Positions 14,642 through 15,395 of a stretch of DNA of 15,395 bases are shown here, piece after piece. The position numbers and the translations under genes are program-made. The stretch spans positions 1-15,395 of the forward strand of contig JAOUHE010000027.1 in the NCBI GenBank assembly GCA_029865285.1, written 5' to 3'. The first letter of the stretch is position 1. The number at the start of each line of letters is the position of its first letter. The DNA is from Chloroflexota bacterium (GTDB lineage: Bacteria > Chloroflexota > Limnocylindria > QHBO01). Under the pieces are notes generated by a model, which was not told the DNA's origin, searched no databases, and saw only the letters and a list, made by a program, of their open reading frames with translations.

Positions 14642-15102
14642 GAGAAGGGGCCGATGTTGGCCGGTGCGGTGGCCGGATCGAAGGTGAGGATCACGACCAG
14701 GCCGAGCAGCAACCAGACGAACGCGGTGGCGAGCAGCACGCCGATCAGCAGGCCGCGCAGTCCTCCGCGGACGATGTAGTCTCCGATGATGATCCGTGCT
14801 CCGTTAACCCCGTGAATCAGTGCCAGCACGAGCAGGAGCAGGTCGTAGATCCGCCAGAACGGACTCCCCCACCGGCTGGTGACGAAGGCGAAGTTGATCT
14901 CTTCTCCGGTCAGCTGAACGAGCACATGCATGATCAACATGTGCCCGAGCGCGAGCAGCACGAGGACCACGCCGCTCAGACGCATGAAGTACCACATGAA
15001 TCGCTCGATCCCCGGCGCGGCCGGGCGCGCCTGGGCGGCCCGCGACGGGTTGCGCCGAAGCGGGTCTCCCTCCACGGGCCAGATGCGTCGTCCCACGCTC
15101 AT
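14638..15102 (-). CDS. sdhD: SdhD, succinate dehydrogenase cytochrome b membrane anchor
   Basis: SdhD anchors SdhAB and helps bind heme b and quinone. The 154-aa product has three membrane helices (about 43-63, 84-104, 117-140). The second contains IHGVNGARIIIGDY (96-109), matching the SdhD heme-ligand His (H97) and the D-Y quinone-site pair (D108, Y109). INFAFVTSRWGSPFWRIYDL (69-88) resembles the actinobacterial/Chloroflexota SdhD type. The ATG at 15102 overlaps the sdhC TGA by one base (TGATG) and follows a GGGGAGG Shine-Dalgarno by 6 nt, so it is preferred over the in-frame GTG at 15117. Two further histidines (H54, H59) sit in the first helix. Confidence 0.93.
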   Translation of the reverse strand: MSVGRRIWPVEGDPLRRNPSRAAQARPAAPGIERFMWYFMRLSGVVLVLLALGHMLIMHVLVQLTGEEINFAFVTSRWGSPFWRIYDLLLLVLALIHGVNGARIIIGDYIVRGGLRGLLIGVLLATAFVWLLLGLVVILTFDPATAPANIGPFS

Positions 15103-15395
15103 CAGCTGCCTCCCCACGGGGCGTAGGGCGTGATCATGATCAACGCGAGCGGGATCATGGCAGCCACCGTCCCGACGACCACGCCGTAGGTGAGCGGGCG
15201 GTACCAGCGCGTGGTGGCCGGCCAGAAGTCCATCAGCACAACGCGCAACCCGTTGAGCGAGTGGTAGACCAGCGCCGCCATCAGGACGATCTCGCCAAGC
15301 CGAACCGGGAGGTTCCGAAAGACGGTCTGCGTCCAGTCGTACACGTCGGGGCCAAAGCTCAGCGTGGCGTTCTCGACGATATGCATGAACAGGTA
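15102..15395 (-). CDS. sdhC: SdhC, succinate dehydrogenase cytochrome b556 subunit (5' end cut off by window)
   Basis: This is the second membrane anchor of succinate dehydrogenase. The last 97 residues are visible, covering the end of the first helix and the second and third helices. VYHSLNGLRVVLMDFW contains the family's heme-ligand His and matches the AYHxxxGIRHMMMDFG region of E. coli SdhC. The frame stays open through the right edge (Tyr-Leu-Phe precede the internal ATG at 15386), so that ATG is not the true start; the N-terminal HRxTG-type segment lies outside. The stop overlaps the sdhD ATG by one base. It is the first gene of the operon, as far as can be seen. Confidence 0.9.
   Translation of the reverse strand, partial: YLFMHIVENATLSFGPDVYDWTQTVFRNLPVRLGEIVLMAALVYHSLNGLRVVLMDFWPATTRWYRPLTYGVVVGTVAAMIPLALIMITPYAPWGGS
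15109..15115 (-). promoter_or_regulatory. Shine-Dalgarno fixing the sdhD start
   Basis: The minus strand reads GGGGAGG, 6 nt before ATG 15102, inside the last codons of sdhC. The alternative GTG at 15117 overlaps this site and would have no ribosome binding sequence of its own, so initiation at 15102 is favoured. Confidence 0.75.

Noticed and set aside
12944..14779. Plus-strand open frames antisense to sdhA and sdhD (296 and 303 codons).
   Set aside because: sdhA on the opposite strand is intact with every flavin and catalytic motif; the antisense products show no recognisable domain.
15384..15386. The ATG at 15386 as the start of sdhC.
   Set aside because: The frame is open upstream (Tyr-Leu-Phe), and SdhC proteins have a further N-terminal segment; the gene is cut by the window edge.

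Overview
This window is high-GC bacterial chromosome carrying two conserved housekeeping gene blocks, almost all on the minus strand. From right to left in transcription order, the first block is the succinate dehydrogenase operon: sdhC (start cut off by the window edge), sdhD, sdhA and sdhB. It is followed by an overlapping RNase HI gene and then the RNase P RNA gene rnpB, which has its own -10 element just past the end of rnhA. The second block is a division and cell wall (dcw) cluster: mraZ, rsmH, an unrecognised 69-codon gene, an ftsL/divIC-like gene, ftsI, murF, mraY, murD, ftsW and murG (3' end cut off). Between the blocks lie two orphan genes: a 304-aa membrane protein with a cysteine-rich N-terminus (minus strand) and a short cysteine-containing protein that is the only credible plus-strand gene.

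The organism is a high-GC bacterium with a peptidoglycan wall and aerobic respiration. The cytochrome-b subunit motifs of SdhC and SdhD, the variant motifs in MurG, MurD and MurF, the Pro/Thr/Ser-rich linker with a CPxLG...HRCYA...CPRYL N-terminal module, and a probable leaderless gene together suggest Chloroflexota (possibly a Limnocylindria-like lineage) or a related Terrabacteria group. This assignment is inference; no 16S gene is present.

The dcw genes form one tightly packed, translationally coupled operon. ftsI/murF and murD/ftsW overlap by GTGA, mraY starts 2 nt after murF, and ftsW overlaps murG by 95 nt. Together they make lipid II (MurF, MurD, MraY, MurG), polymerise and crosslink it at the septum (FtsW, FtsI), help assemble the divisome (FtsL-like), and control the operon (MraZ). 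murE is missing from its usual place between ftsI and murF. Ahead of mraZ is a near-consensus sigma-70 promoter followed by four 5-bp boxes repeated at exactly 10-bp intervals, a textbook MraZ operator with one more box than the E. coli site.

I see no mobile element, CRISPR array, defence system or biosynthetic cluster. The items most worth following up are the four-box MraZ operator, the two cysteine-rich orphan proteins, the small gene between rsmH and ftsL, the missing murE, and the long ftsW/murG overlap.
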